Below the pieces are notes generated by a model. The model was not told the origin of the DNA. It searched no databases and worked only from the letters and a program-made list of their open reading frames with translations. The position numbers and the translations under genes are program-made. Shown here piece after piece: positions 44,287 to 52,961 of a DNA stretch of 64,000 bases (within the stretch, counting starts at the first letter, position 1; each line of letters begins with the position of its first letter). Origin of the DNA: Ensifer sp. BR816 (GTDB lineage: Bacteria > Pseudomonadota > Alphaproteobacteria > Rhizobiales > Rhizobiaceae); the NCBI RefSeq assembly GCF_000378985.1, contig NZ_KB905371.1, positions 542,380 through 606,379 on the forward strand, in the 5' to 3' direction.

Positions 44287-46824
44287 TCAGACCGGATAGA
44301 CTGGACGGCGGCGGTGATGGCGCTTGTGATCGCTGAACAGGACGACGAAGAACTCCGTCCACCCCCCCATACGCACGCGGACAAGGTCGTAGTCACCAGG
44401 CGCCGCTTCGGCGGCGGCTAGCGTCGCCGGGTTCGCGGTCGTGACCGTCATCACGTTGCTGCCCTGCCCATCGGCGAAGGTGCGGATCGCCTTGGTCAGG
44501 GCTTCGGGGGAACTATCCTCGGCGATGTTGAAATCGGACGGCGCTCCGTCGGCGAGGCGCGTTACCGCGCGATGGTTCCACGAGGCGAAAGCCCGCGTCA
44601 TCGAAGGGATCGGGGTGGCACCGGGCAGTTCGAGATCCTGCGGATAGGGAGAGGCGGAAAGATCCGAGGCGAGCGGAGCGCCCGCACGCCTGCCATCGGG
44701 AGTCGCTCCGCCGAAGCTACCGCCGAAATTATATTGCTCGAAGGTGCCGACCCCAGGCGTGACTACCAGGTTGAACGGCTTTCCGGGCGAGGCGAATCGA
44801 CTTTCGAGCCGCGCGAGGGCGGCCGCATGCATCGGCTGCTTCAGCGCGCGTTCGATTGAATCGACAAACGAGTCGATCAGGCGCCAAGCGTGGCGGTCGA
44901 CCAATTTATTGCCGTGGCCGAACCTGGGCTGTGCAAGACACAGCGCGCGCAGCTCCGCCACCCGTTCGGGCGTGACCTTGCGCCCGACCACGTCCGAACG
45001 CGCGCCCCAGTCCGAACGAAGGCAGGCGACGAGTTCATCGAGCGCGATCACCTGCTCCCCGAACACCAGCTTCTCTAACACATAGAGCGAATCCGCGACC
45101 GTGCTGATTCCCGTCATCAGCGGGGCGAACATGTGATAGCGCGCGCCGCCGTCGTAGAAGTCCCGGCCGCTTTCGAGACAGCCGTCGACCATCGCCGATA
45201 GGATCGGCGATGGGCAAACAGCGCCTTTCGCGCCATATGCCGATAGAAAGCCGGCGATCTGGCGATTCACATTGAGCCAGATATGCTCCTCCATGATCGC
45301 AAGGAAGTCTTCGAAACCGGCGATTTCATTGGCCGGAGACGAGCGGTAGCTACCCTTCATTCCCCGAAGGAACGTGCTGCCCGAGGCTCCGAAGCCGGCA
45401 CCGCTGTTGAGCGCCTTCTCGAGGACATCGACCCCGGGAACGTAGATAAAGCTGAACTCGGTCTCGCCGGGGAAGATCGTCTCGTAACAGCCATCGCAGG
45501 CATAGTTTCGCGCGCTCTTGAGTTCAACTCCCGCCCCCGCGCGGAGAAGCGCGGGAACCAGCTTGTCGTCGTTGAGCAGCACCGGATGCGCGCCACCGCT
45601 CAGCAACGCGCGCGCGGCGAGATCGATCACGTCGCCTGGAGTGTGCTTGTGAACCCTCAGGTCGAGTGTCGGGCAATTGAACGGGAAGCGGCGGGCGGCG
45701 TGCAGGCAGAGCCGCGTGACATCGTTGCAGGCATCCTTCGGCTCTGCCTCGTTGTCGGCGATCAGGCCGCCGATCGTGAGTTGCTGCATCCACTGATTGG
45801 TCAATGCGCCCTGATCGAAATTGCTGGCACCTCCTGCGCCCATCAGCGCCCCGTCCGCCTGCGAGAAGTGGTCGACAATCATCCGGTTGTCGAGCGTCAC
45901 GCGCTGGTCGAGTTTGACCCAAAGGCAGTCGATCACAACCTGCGCCGCGCCTGTTTTAAGTTCTTCGGCCTTAAGGAACGGCTGCAGAATCTGATCCAGC
46001 CGGCCGAGCGAGGTCAACTCGCCGGTCCAATGCAGCGCGCAGTTCATCAGGAAGATGCACTGCACGGCGTCGGTGAAGCTTTCACACGGCTCGGCAGGAA
46101 TCCGGCGCAGCCGTTCGGCGGCGGCCGACATGCCATCGACCCGATCGCGGAACACGGCACTTTGCGGGTGGTTCGGCTTTTCCTGCAGCACCCGGCGATA
46201 AAGCTCTGCCTGGCCCTCGGCGGCCGCCGCGTAATTGTTCGCGAACACGATTACGCTTTCCAGCACCGTTGCAACTGAAGTATAGAACGATTTGCGTTCG
46301 GGGTCGGTGCAAGTGTCGCGGGATGCGACGCATTCATCGATTATCGCACGCAGTCCCCTGCGCGTGACCTTCTCATGGTTCGGACAGATGTGGCCGAAAT
46401 TCGACCACTGATTAAGGAAGCGCGCCTCGAACTCCAGCCGCTCGTCGCGGTCGTCGCGGTCGTCCTTGAAGTAGTCCATCACCTCCTTGCCTTGACCGAC
46501 CGAGTAGGGGGGCATCGTGCCGACGATCAACTCGTCGGGATCGATCTTGAACACGCCGCGGTCGTGGCCCCAAGAGCTTGAGATCAATTCGAGTGTGCGC
46601 GCCATCGCCAAGCCGCGTCGCTCGACCAGCGTTAGCTCCATCACTCCTTCGCCGTCGTGATCGCGAATATGTCCGAGGCTGCCGAACGAAGGAAAAACCT
46701 GCTGGCCGCGCCAGCCTTCGAACATGTTCAGCATCAAGCGGTTTACGCGTGGCGAGGGCAGATCCTTATGCCCGGCGGGCAGGTTTTGCAAGTGGCGCCA
46801 ATAGGCCAGGATATTGTGGTGCAT
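44287..46824 (-). CDS. Glycyl radical enzyme (pyruvate formate-lyase-like)
   Basis: An 845-residue glycyl-radical enzyme. The thiyl cysteine is C446 in ACDGCYET, with E448 following as in GCVE-type dehydratases/lyases; C443 lies next to it. The glycyl radical site is G821 in VRVRMGGWTEFFVVLFSD, near the C-terminus; the usual motif is G-Y/F rather than G-G-W. The length fits the family. These enzymes need a radical SAM activase and are destroyed by oxygen; no activase gene lies in the window. GGAGGG precedes the ATG. The reaction (C-C, C-N or C-O cleavage) is not readable. It is in an operon with a peroxidase, deaminase and HAD protein. Confidence 0.85.
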   Translation of the reverse strand: MHHNILAYWRHLQNLPAGHKDLPSPRVNRLMLNMFEGWRGQQVFPSFGSLGHIRDHDGEGVMELTLVERRGLAMARTLELISSSWGHDRGVFKIDPDELIVGTMPPYSVGQGKEVMDYFKDDRDDRDERLEFEARFLNQWSNFGHICPNHEKVTRRGLRAIIDECVASRDTCTDPERKSFYTSVATVLESVIVFANNYAAAAEGQAELYRRVLQEKPNHPQSAVFRDRVDGMSAAAERLRRIPAEPCESFTDAVQCIFLMNCALHWTGELTSLGRLDQILQPFLKAEELKTGAAQVVIDCLWVKLDQRVTLDNRMIVDHFSQADGALMGAGGASNFDQGALTNQWMQQLTIGGLIADNEAEPKDACNDVTRLCLHAARRFPFNCPTLDLRVHKHTPGDVIDLAARALLSGGAHPVLLNDDKLVPALLRAGAGVELKSARNYACDGCYETIFPGETEFSFIYVPGVDVLEKALNSGAGFGASGSTFLRGMKGSYRSSPANEIAGFEDFLAIMEEHIWLNVNRQIAGFLSAYGAKGAVCPSPILSAMVDGCLESGRDFYDGGARYHMFAPLMTGISTVADSLYVLEKLVFGEQVIALDELVACLRSDWGARSDVVGRKVTPERVAELRALCLAQPRFGHGNKLVDRHAWRLIDSFVDSIERALKQPMHAAALARLESRFASPGKPFNLVVTPGVGTFEQYNFGGSFGGATPDGRRAGAPLASDLSASPYPQDLELPGATPIPSMTRAFASWNHRAVTRLADGAPSDFNIAEDSSPEALTKAIRTFADGQGSNVMTVTTANPATLAAAEAAPGDYDLVRVRMGGWTEFFVVLFSDHKRHHRRRPVYPV

Positions 46825-46853
46825 CGTCCCTCCCCCGACGGACTGGAATCCTT

Positions 46854-47219
46854 CTAGTCCAGCAGTTCCGCAAGGAGGATCGCGTTGCCATCGGGGTCAC
46901 GCAGCATGGCTATCCGGACGTGCTCGTAATTCGCGATCTCACCCTCGATAGCCGCTCCCCGGTTCGCGAGGCTGGAAACTGCATCCTCCATCGTGCCCGC
47001 GACGTGAAGCTCGACGCTGACAGCCCCTGCAGTGCCGGCCGCCACGGTCTCGGGCGGACGGGCGATGTGCAGACCGAGCGTGAGGCTCGGTCCTGCTTCG
47101 AGTTCGGCCCAATCGCCTCCGACTTGGTTCCGCAATGTCAAACCAAGCACGCCCTGGTAGAACTCAACCGAGCGTTTCATGTCCGTCACGTAAATGGAAG
47201 CGACGCCACCTTTGATCAT
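46854..47219 (-). CDS. Glyoxalase/bleomycin-resistance (VOC) family protein
   Basis: A 121-residue protein with the paired beta-alpha-beta-beta-beta units of the VOC fold: IYVTDMKRSVEFYQGVLGLTL, a central TLGLHIARPP strand, and MLRDPDGNAILLAELLD at the end. Putative metal ligands are H62-region His in LGLHIA and the final Glu. VOC proteins bind or transform small molecules (glyoxalase, dioxygenase, drug binding). It is the first gene of the five-gene operon, 29 bases upstream of the glycyl-radical enzyme, with GGAGAG ahead of its ATG. Confidence 0.82.
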   Translation of the reverse strand: MIKGGVASIYVTDMKRSVEFYQGVLGLTLRNQVGGDWAELEAGPSLTLGLHIARPPETVAAGTAGAVSVELHVAGTMEDAVSSLANRGAAIEGEIANYEHVRIAMLRDPDGNAILLAELLD

Positions 47220-48452
47220 TTGCTTCTCTCCGCCTACAGATCAGCCGAAGTGCATCAGCCCGAAGCCGCACAGCCTTCGAAACCGGAAGTTGTCTTGCGA
47301 AGACTATACTATATTAGAATGTACTCAAGCCGTTTCTAGAGCGGTCAGAAGATTCGAGCGAGCAAGGCACCAGATTCCCGGAAACGCTTGCCGCTGCGTC
47401 GCTTTGGGCAAGCGCCGACCGTCTCGAGCAGGCCGCGATAGGAAGTTCGGAGTCCCTCGGCTGAGGTTGGCGCCAGAAATCGTCCACTGGATCGACCATA
47501 AGTACCAAGCGGTCGATGAGAGCTGAAGCGACTTGGTCCCATTCTAGGCGATATCATTGGAAACCAGCCCTAGTCTAGGCGGACGTCACGATCAAACCGC
47601 TCAACCAATAGAAGACTGCACGGGGCTGGCGCGGGCGACTGCTACTGATGCGACTTAACCCATTCGAAAAACGAGTTCGTGTCGTCGGTCACCTCTCCTG
47701 CCGCTACCTACTGCTCAAGGGGCGACATGAAACAATAACTGATTGGCCGCCATCCGCCTCTGTACGGCTGAGGGCTGTTGTTTGTGGCGTTCGATCGTCA
47801 GCCCCTAACGTTCATTTTCTCTCAAAGCGTACGGCCACGGGCCGCGACGGGGCATTTGCCGAAGCAATTGATGCGTCCTCGAAGTACGGAGCGGTTCTCA
47901 TGTTGCGGGACATGACGGAGCCACACGAGCGAGGCCCAGTCCTTGTTGCAGCAGTGTTGGACGCATTCATATCGATCTAAATGTGTCTGGTCGGGGACCT
48001 TCAGCATGTGCGAGGCGCATTTCGGTGTGTTCTGGAGCGATTCCATCGCTAAAGCTATCATCGCTCCAGTTGAATGTACGTATTTACATAGTCGTCGAAG
48101 TGGCTACCACAGCCATAATAGGGAATTTAAAAGAAATTTCTTGATCTTTATTTCCGTATTGTGCTCACCTGTAATATTCAACACATGTACAAATACAAGC
48201 GTTTGAATATGCTGAGGAAGATTGTTACATGTGTCATGTAGAACAGTTGACATTCTCTAGCGAATTTCCTGGGTGTGACGGTTCCAGTGGTATTGCTTGG
48301 AAACCTGCGAATCGCAAAACTGTTGGTGGAGTGACAGAGGAGCGGGTATGTTAGCCGTTGTTGCGCGCTAGGCTCTTAGTGGTTCGGCGCAAGCAGGGAC
48401 CTAAACAATTTAGCAAGTCGCCGGCACGATGGTCGAAAAAGGAGAAGCGGCA
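47220..48452. other. Long intergenic region with promoter signals for two flanking loci
   Basis: 1.2 kb with no convincing gene. At 47300-47325 a symmetrical AT-rich stretch (ACTATACTATATTAG) lies about 90 bases before the VOC gene and may be an operator or -10 region. From 48110 to 48250 the DNA is clearly AT-rich, with TTGACATTC at about 48249, a good -35 candidate for the rightward nuclease gene. The middle part (47340-47560) gives Arg/Ser-rich readings only. Confidence 0.4.
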
Positions 48453-50357
48453 ATGCTTGGGGATCCGGTCCAGAGACCAATCAACACGGCTGTTGACCTT
48501 TGGAGTGCATTCAATGAGCGCGCGGGGCTTCAGACCGCACAGCGCAATGGCGGTCGGCCAAACTACGATACTCAGCTATTAGGGACTTTGCGCCAGGAGC
48601 TTTATCTTCCCCAAGGCCCCATACAGCGAGGGCTGAAAAGCACGGGCTGCAGCTTGGAGGCGCTGTTTTGCGCCATCATGCTCGCTCTCCAACCTTGGTC
48701 ACGGATGATGCGCGATGTGCTTGCTATGCTGAACGAGGCGAAGGCCGTGGGGAGCGGCGAAACGCTCGAACTCCACGTGCAGCTCAAGGAAACGACACCC
48801 GAGCTGCGCGAAACTCTTGAGGGTTTCAGACGCCAAGCGCTGGAGAGCGAGGCAATCGTGACCGCTGCTTCGGCCCGTAGGTGGGGGGAGCTCGATCTTT
48901 GGAGTCTTCGCGATCCTTTGGGCGATACTTATTGGAAACAGGCGGTCTCGCCTCGGATCGAGGCTTGGCTTGACGACTACCGAGACGGCGACCGTACAGC
49001 TCCACCACCCTTGGAGCTGACTGGTCATGCAGAATACGACAAGGCAGTCGCAGAGCTGCAGGAAGCGCTGAGATCATGCTTACGGGCCTCCCGGGCTGCA
49101 GGCGATACAGCGGAAGCCAGATCGATCAGCTTCCGTGCTGAGCAAGATCGGGATTTCGGAGACGGCTGGCGAGGGCACGCAATGGTGAGTCTGGATTCTG
49201 ACCGCGCCGTGGGAGCGGTCCTCCAGTCGTATGATGTCTTGCCGCGACGGCTGGACTGGGGACCGGAAACGGCTGCCGCTGCCGCGTTGTACATTCGAAA
49301 CAGACTAGAGAAGGTACCGGCTGCTCTCCCTGTTCGGAAGCGGGTGCGGCAACTGCTGGATCTCTTGGATTTTCCCATATGGCGCCGCCGGCACGAATTG
49401 TACTCTGTCTGGATCGCAACATTGGTCAGGCGTGCAGCTGCGGCCGTAAGTGCCCCAATCGATTGGACCTGGCGCACCGAAGGTGGCGTGTTGAGTTTTG
49501 CCTTCGCCGGCGCTGTAGTAGCCGAACTTAAGGGCGATGGCCAAGGGGCATACTTCTGGGCGGAGCTCAGGCGCAAGGCACAGGGACAAAGCCGCAAAGG
49601 CAGGCGCCACATTCAGCCGGACTACACCCTTCTGCTTGGACCAGACCGCCACTTGAGCCCTGCGGGTCTTGTGGTCGAGTGCAAGCAGTACCGCCGGCCG
49701 TCAGGCTCCAATTTTACCGCCGCGCTCGAAGACTACGCTTCAACTCACGAGTTTGCCCCGGTCGCGCTCGTCAATTATGGGCCGGCCGGCAGCGCCGCCG
49801 TGGCTCTGTCCGATGCGATATCGTGCGTGCGACCTTCACCCGTTGCCGCATTCGGACTTGTGCAACCAGGTGGCGCGGGCGAAATGAAAGCTCTGACATG
49901 GCTGTCCGACAACCTCGGGATGATAGGTTCCCTCGGCCGAGCCATCGCTTGCGTCTTTCCTCCGTCCCCGACGAAAATCGCAGCAGAGATTGTGCTTTCC
50001 TGGATTGAAGGTGGTGACCTCGACCTTCATCTGACTGCGGACAACGGCGAGCAGGTCGACTACAGATCCCTTGGCTCACTGGCTGGACCACCTTGGATGC
50101 AATTGGATGGAGACATCAGAGAGCCTGGGACAGAGAGGGCTACTATCGCTGAAAGTTTGCGCGGACGTTGTTCTGTGCATGTAGAGCTCTTTGCGGGGGA
50201 ACAGCCGGCCGCGGGGGCGGCGACTATCAGGGTATCGTGTGGGCAAAACCACACGACATTCACGTCACCCGCCGGCGTTTGGCCTCGATGGGCGGTATGC
50301 ACAATCGATCTGGAATCAGGGACGATCGATGCTGTCGATGAAACACTCTTGTTCTGA
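48453..50357 (+). CDS. PD-(D/E)XK nuclease-like protein of unknown family
   Basis: A 634-residue protein. Residues 386-415 carry a restriction-enzyme-type core: D390 in QPDYTLLL, then E409 and K411 in LVVECKQY, which are the three catalytic positions of PD-(D/E)XK nucleases. The N-terminal 340 residues are helical and of unknown fold; the C-terminal part (about 490-634) has WIEGGDLDLHLTAD and may be a beta-sandwich. The ATG at 48453 is chosen because GGAGAAG lies six bases upstream. It is followed after 88 bases by another unrecognised gene on the same strand. A DNA-cutting defence protein is a reasonable hypothesis. Confidence 0.7.
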   Translation: MLGDPVQRPINTAVDLWSAFNERAGLQTAQRNGGRPNYDTQLLGTLRQELYLPQGPIQRGLKSTGCSLEALFCAIMLALQPWSRMMRDVLAMLNEAKAVGSGETLELHVQLKETTPELRETLEGFRRQALESEAIVTAASARRWGELDLWSLRDPLGDTYWKQAVSPRIEAWLDDYRDGDRTAPPPLELTGHAEYDKAVAELQEALRSCLRASRAAGDTAEARSISFRAEQDRDFGDGWRGHAMVSLDSDRAVGAVLQSYDVLPRRLDWGPETAAAAALYIRNRLEKVPAALPVRKRVRQLLDLLDFPIWRRRHELYSVWIATLVRRAAAAVSAPIDWTWRTEGGVLSFAFAGAVVAELKGDGQGAYFWAELRRKAQGQSRKGRRHIQPDYTLLLGPDRHLSPAGLVVECKQYRRPSGSNFTAALEDYASTHEFAPVALVNYGPAGSAAVALSDAISCVRPSPVAAFGLVQPGGAGEMKALTWLSDNLGMIGSLGRAIACVFPPSPTKIAAEIVLSWIEGGDLDLHLTADNGEQVDYRSLGSLAGPPWMQLDGDIREPGTERATIAESLRGRCSVHVELFAGEQPAAGAATIRVSCGQNHTTFTSPAGVWPRWAVCTIDLESGTIDAVDETLLF

Positions 50358-50445
50358 CCCGTTTGTCGGTCCGTCCTTCGAGCGATCGAAATCCGTGCAA
50401 CAGGTCCTTTGAAGTCAGAAACTGAATTTCGATATAGAGGAGTCG

Positions 50446-52074
50446 ATGGAAATGTCCGAGGAACCTGCGTTCTTTTCCTCTCTCGAGGCGGTCGCGGCAG
50501 GCTTCCATACCGGACGCCTGCTCGTCATAAAGGACGGGTATCTCAGTTCCAAAATGGTGTACTTCCATGAGGCGTCGCACGGCAGAATTTTCCAAGAATG
50601 CACTGACGGCAATCTCCATCTGAGTGTGCTAGCCGCATTGGAAAGCGACGACTTCAAGCATGATCATGCACAACTGGTTGCCCTCAACGACTTCCTCTTC
50701 GCCTCCACAAGAGATGCGCACGAGAAGGTCGCTACCTATCTGGGCGTTCAAAGTTTCTCCTTCGAAAAGGAAATGACCGATGCCGTCCGAATGCTGCCTA
50801 CAACCTATCTTGGCTTCTACACCTTCTTTGATTCGCTTCTGAGGGAAGTGCCGTCGTCCTATGTTCGGTATTCGATTGCCTGGGCAGCTGGGCGACTAGC
50901 CTTCAACTCTGGCCGAGCGCACAAAGTCGATGGTCGACACCTCCTGAACTCGGTGCAATCGATCCCAGGACCGACGGAGCGGCTTGACGTCATCGGTCAG
51001 TATCTGGCCAATTTGACATCGGTGGACTTGACGAACCTGGTCGAAGAATGCGCGTCACAGGCCTACGAAAAGACGAAGCTAGATCCGTTCTCCTTGATGA
51101 ATGATAGCGACTGGGAAGCGCGCATTGCCTCAAATCATCGAGGAATACAAGAATTCGACTCGGCATTCTTGCGAGCACTGACGCTGGCGCTCTCGCGCCG
51201 GATTCCACTGGCTGAGCGTAGTGAGCTGGTGCTTGATGGATATTTTGCGCCCGTCATGCGGCGCTTCCTGGTACGTCGTGTCCCCATTAAATTAGGACCT
51301 GACGGCACGACGGACAACTACCAGCACGCGTTTGAACTTGCTATTCAAGCAGACGCGATGAAAATCCAAAGAGCGAACCGGTTGGGCGAAAGCCAATATG
51401 ATGAGCCCACACTCCTAAAGTGGGTTATAAAGAACGCGAGAAAGTCAATTTTCGTATCCGCGGTCGAAGTTGCCGAAAATCGGGGACACTATAAGGTCTT
51501 TCTCGAAAGCGGTCAGGGCGTCCAAGCCTCCTATGCGCCCGGCATTCCATGCGTCATGACAGGTACGCAATTCTCCAGGACTTGCGCTTTGGTCAACGAA
51601 GTTCGCGACGAGGAAGGTACTCCGCCAATCTTCCTTTTTACGCGGCGAGGAGGTCGGCACGAAAATGAATTCGCGGGGCTGATGGGGCCTGATGATGTCG
51701 AGTGGGTCTTTTGGCGGCCAGGTATGAAGCTGACACCGAAGAAACATCTCCAATTCGTTCCGTTCTATTTTGAATCAAGCAAGTGGGCAAGGCTGATCGA
51801 GCTGAACAGCGGAACATGGACCCGGGTCGACACGACCATCGATGTGCCACAGGATGGTGAGAGATTCGATCTCAGCATCATGTTTCTATTCCCTCAAAAA
51901 GCGGACTGGATACCGCATGTGCGGCTCTTGAGCAGAGCGGCGGCGGCCCTCTACACACCCTTGCTCCAGATTCCGTCCATTCAGGAAAAACTGAAATATG
52001 AGAATTTCTCCAACGACGGCAAAGTTGTCGTGCAAGCAACACTGGCCTTGTGGGAGGCCTTTGAGCAGTTGTAG
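50446..52074 (+). CDS. Protein of unknown function paired with the PD-(D/E)XK-like nuclease
   Basis: A 542-residue soluble protein with normal composition and no membrane segment or motif I recognise. Segments such as EFDSAFLRALTLALSRRIPLAERSEL and KSIFVSAVEVAENRGHYKVFLESG look well folded. The GAGGAG before the ATG at 50446 is strong. It follows the nuclease gene closely and ends 22 bases from a convergent HNH nuclease gene. No function is proposed; the pairing suggests it is a sensor or partner of the nuclease. Confidence 0.7.
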   Translation: MEMSEEPAFFSSLEAVAAGFHTGRLLVIKDGYLSSKMVYFHEASHGRIFQECTDGNLHLSVLAALESDDFKHDHAQLVALNDFLFASTRDAHEKVATYLGVQSFSFEKEMTDAVRMLPTTYLGFYTFFDSLLREVPSSYVRYSIAWAAGRLAFNSGRAHKVDGRHLLNSVQSIPGPTERLDVIGQYLANLTSVDLTNLVEECASQAYEKTKLDPFSLMNDSDWEARIASNHRGIQEFDSAFLRALTLALSRRIPLAERSELVLDGYFAPVMRRFLVRRVPIKLGPDGTTDNYQHAFELAIQADAMKIQRANRLGESQYDEPTLLKWVIKNARKSIFVSAVEVAENRGHYKVFLESGQGVQASYAPGIPCVMTGTQFSRTCALVNEVRDEEGTPPIFLFTRRGGRHENEFAGLMGPDDVEWVFWRPGMKLTPKKHLQFVPFYFESSKWARLIELNSGTWTRVDTTIDVPQDGERFDLSIMFLFPQKADWIPHVRLLSRAAAALYTPLLQIPSIQEKLKYENFSNDGKVVVQATLALWEAFEQL

Positions 52075-52096
52075 GAGGGCCCAAAGCGTTTGCTCC

Positions 52097-52714
52097 TCAC
52101 AGCAGTCTGTGTGTCTCACCTTCGTAGGCCACCGCGAAGCCAGGCGAGATCGCAAAAATGATTGCGTCAGTGAACTCGAGTGCGGTGGGTGGTACGTCCT
52201 CCAGAGCCACCGCAACGGTTGCCTGAAACAGACGCGGATCCGCCTTCGCAAATGCAACGATCAGCGGTTTGAGTGCAGCATAGTCGAGCTGGTCCTTTTC
52301 TGAAGCCGCCTCAAGGTAAGCAAGGGCCTTGTCAATCTCAGCGTCGACTTTCCACTCCGCAGCCAACGCGACGCAATCTGCCGCCTTAGCTCCGGCTCTT
52401 TTCAAATAGGCCAAATGGATATGAACTGGTCCATAGACGTTGCCCCTTTTTTCATTATTGCAGGATCCGCAGCATGGAAGCCAATTTTCGTATGAATTCA
52501 GGTCGAAGTCGAGTGGCAAGCCAAGCTCTGTGAGATTGGCTGCGAGCCGATTGGGATCGGATAGCAAGTGCTCGGGGATAACATGGTCGACCTGCATCGT
52601 CTTGAGCGTTATGGGCTCCCCGCACATATAGCATTTCGGCCCGTGAACCTTAAAGACGGCGAACCGCTCTACGGTCGAAAAAGTGTAGCGAGGCAAGAAC
52701 CGATCCAGACCCAT
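52097..52714 (-). CDS. HNH endonuclease
   Basis: A 205-residue HNH protein. The zinc and active-site pattern is C28-YM-C31, then D43-H44 in MQVDHVIPEHLL, and the second pair of cysteines in WLPCCGSCNNEKRG (about 82 and 85). The C-terminal 100 residues are helical. It converges on the 542-residue protein with 22 bases between stops, and its start is about 190 bases from the IS1182 left end. It could be part of the same defence locus or a separate homing/restriction-type nuclease. Confidence 0.83.
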   Translation of the reverse strand: MGLDRFLPRYTFSTVERFAVFKVHGPKCYMCGEPITLKTMQVDHVIPEHLLSDPNRLAANLTELGLPLDFDLNSYENWLPCCGSCNNEKRGNVYGPVHIHLAYLKRAGAKAADCVALAAEWKVDAEIDKALAYLEAASEKDQLDYAALKPLIVAFAKADPRLFQATVAVALEDVPPTALEFTDAIIFAISPGFAVAYEGETHRLL

Positions 52715-52901
52715 TCTGATGTGGCTTGTTCAATGAAACTAGACCGGAGCCTGGCTTACGACAAGGTGATCGTTGCGCGAGCGATCCGAGCTCAGACCTT
52801 CGAGTGCATTGCCAACGGCTGGCCGAGCTCAGACATCGAAGCACTTATGCGGGGTGCTTCGAGCGACCGATCGGACATCGCATAGATCGAGGACCGCTTT
52901 G

Positions 52902-52923
52902 GGCCCAGGCTGTGTGAAAACGC
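52902..52923 (+). repeat. Left terminal inverted repeat of the IS1182-family element
   Basis: Pairs with 54547-54568; 20 of 22 bases match in inverted orientation. Confidence 0.85.
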
Positions 52924-52961
52924 CGAACATGATACCCTTTGACATGAGTCGAGGGGGCTTC

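Noticed and set aside
47340..47980. Several 60-110-codon frames in the long spacer before the nuclease locus
   Set aside because: Low-quality composition, no ribosome sites and no similarity to anything I recognise.
52726..52885. Possible C-terminal relic of another transposase (reading AQTFECIANGWPSSDIEALM)
   Set aside because: A faint resemblance to the end of IS66-type transposases, but too short and too weak to annotate.
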